Origin: Sulfurisoma sediminicola
Lineage (GTDB): Bacteria; Pseudomonadota; Gammaproteobacteria; Burkholderiales; Rhodocyclaceae
Assembly (NCBI RefSeq): GCF_003865015.1
Contig: NZ_BHVV01000006.1
Coordinates: 186,001 to 250,000, forward strand
DNA: 64,000 nt
Direction of reading: 5' to 3'
A program made the position numbers and the translations under genes. Under the pieces are notes generated by a model. That model was not told the DNA's origin. It did no database searches and saw only the letters and a list, made by a program, of their open reading frames with translations. Shown here in pieces: positions 63,821-64,000 of this stretch (position 1 is its first letter; each line of letters opens with the position of its first letter).

Positions 63821-64000
63821 TATGCAGATACTCCAATGATGTCGGAAAGATCGATCGGAATCTCTTCGGGCGATACCACCTCCCACCGTGGGCTGGAATA
63901 GCCAACACCATTCCAGTCAAACCATACTCGCTGAAGAGTCCCGTGGTCTGGGATGCTCAAGGATGAGCCCGCTGGAAACGCGTTATACCAATGAATATCT
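63820..64000 (-). CDS. 3' end of an unknown island gene (partial)
   Basis: The last 59 codons and stop (TAA at 63822-63820) of a gene entering from the right edge. Visible residues include DIHWYNAFPAGSSLSIPD, then VWFDWNGVGYSSPRWEVV, and end DLSDIIGVSA. The stop overlaps the next start (TAATG). Family not recognisable from this fragment. Confidence 0.6.
   Translation of the reverse strand, partial: DIHWYNAFPAGSSLSIPDHGTLQRVWFDWNGVGYSSPRWEVVSPEEIPIDLSDIIGVSA

Larger units (their letters stand above)
43167..64000. mobile_element. Genomic island carrying BREX defence and mobilization genes (right end outside window)
   Basis: The boundary is the truncated tRNA-Ser. To its right, GC content drops and codon use changes; all recognised genes lie on the minus strand and belong to defence (BREX, KAP NTPase), antirestriction (ArdC) or apparent mobilization functions (RHH, MobC-like). 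No integrase or conjugation pilus gene is visible in this window, so whether it is an ICE, an IME or a remnant stays open. Confidence 0.7.

Overview
The window looks like high-GC betaproteobacterial chromosome, most like Rhodocyclales (the Azoarcus/Thauera/Dechloromonas side). This is an inference from GC content, the gene orders surE-pcm-nlpD-rpoS and dapA-bamC, and the style of the RoxA and RlmD proteins; no 16S gene is present to settle it. Positions 1 to about 43,160 are chromosomal backbone. From about 43,167 to the right edge lies a visibly lower-GC genomic island whose left end is a truncated tRNA-Ser(UGA).

Backbone. 1-12363 is the 3' part of a giant exported protein made of Calx-beta and pre-peptidase C-terminal repeats, ending in a clostripain-type (C11) peptidase domain. 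It is followed by a small unknown gene, a terminator, a type I secretion ABC transporter and its HlyD-type adaptor, and a TPR/glycosyltransferase-like protein. Convergent to these are an M23 peptidase, a second TPR/glycosyltransferase-like protein, an FkbM methyltransferase, a hypothetical gene and the ABC-F ATPase Uup. Together this suggests export and perhaps modification of a giant surface protein. Next come a GAF-GGDEF-EAL protein; surE-pcm-nlpD-like-rpoS with overlapping starts and stops; mltB; a transglutaminase-DUF58-MoxR operon; a histone-deacetylase-like hydrolase; dapA-bamC-metallohydrolase; a small Met/Ala/Pro-rich lipoprotein; an unknown gene plus roxA; rlmD; and a Bax-inhibitor-1 family membrane protein.

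Island. The 3' part of a tRNA-Ser at 43167-43224, cut in the anticodon loop, marks the probable attachment site. Inside it, all on the minus strand, is a BREX phage-defence operon: HTH gene, brxE-like gene, brxA, brxB, brxC, pglX, a 55-codon coupled small ORF, pglZ, brxL and a KAP-type P-loop NTPase. The set combines the type 6 marker BrxE with the type 1 effector BrxL, and this BrxL ends in a domain resembling the C-terminal PLD-fold domain of eukaryotic MITD1 in place of a Lon protease domain. Upstream are an ArdC antirestriction gene and a 1.1-kb non-coding stretch rich in hairpins, inverted repeats and iterated motifs (a candidate oriT/origin or structured RNA). Beyond that is a tightly overlapping operon (RHH protein, MobC/replication-relaxation-like protein, two unknown proteins) that looks like a mobilization module. 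The island runs off the right edge; the intact tRNA-Ser and the integrase should lie beyond it.

Coordinates of minus-strand genes are given low-high and include the stop codon. Where the longest open frame was not the best gene model, the start was moved to a codon with a ribosome-binding site or to a translational overlap, as stated in each entry.
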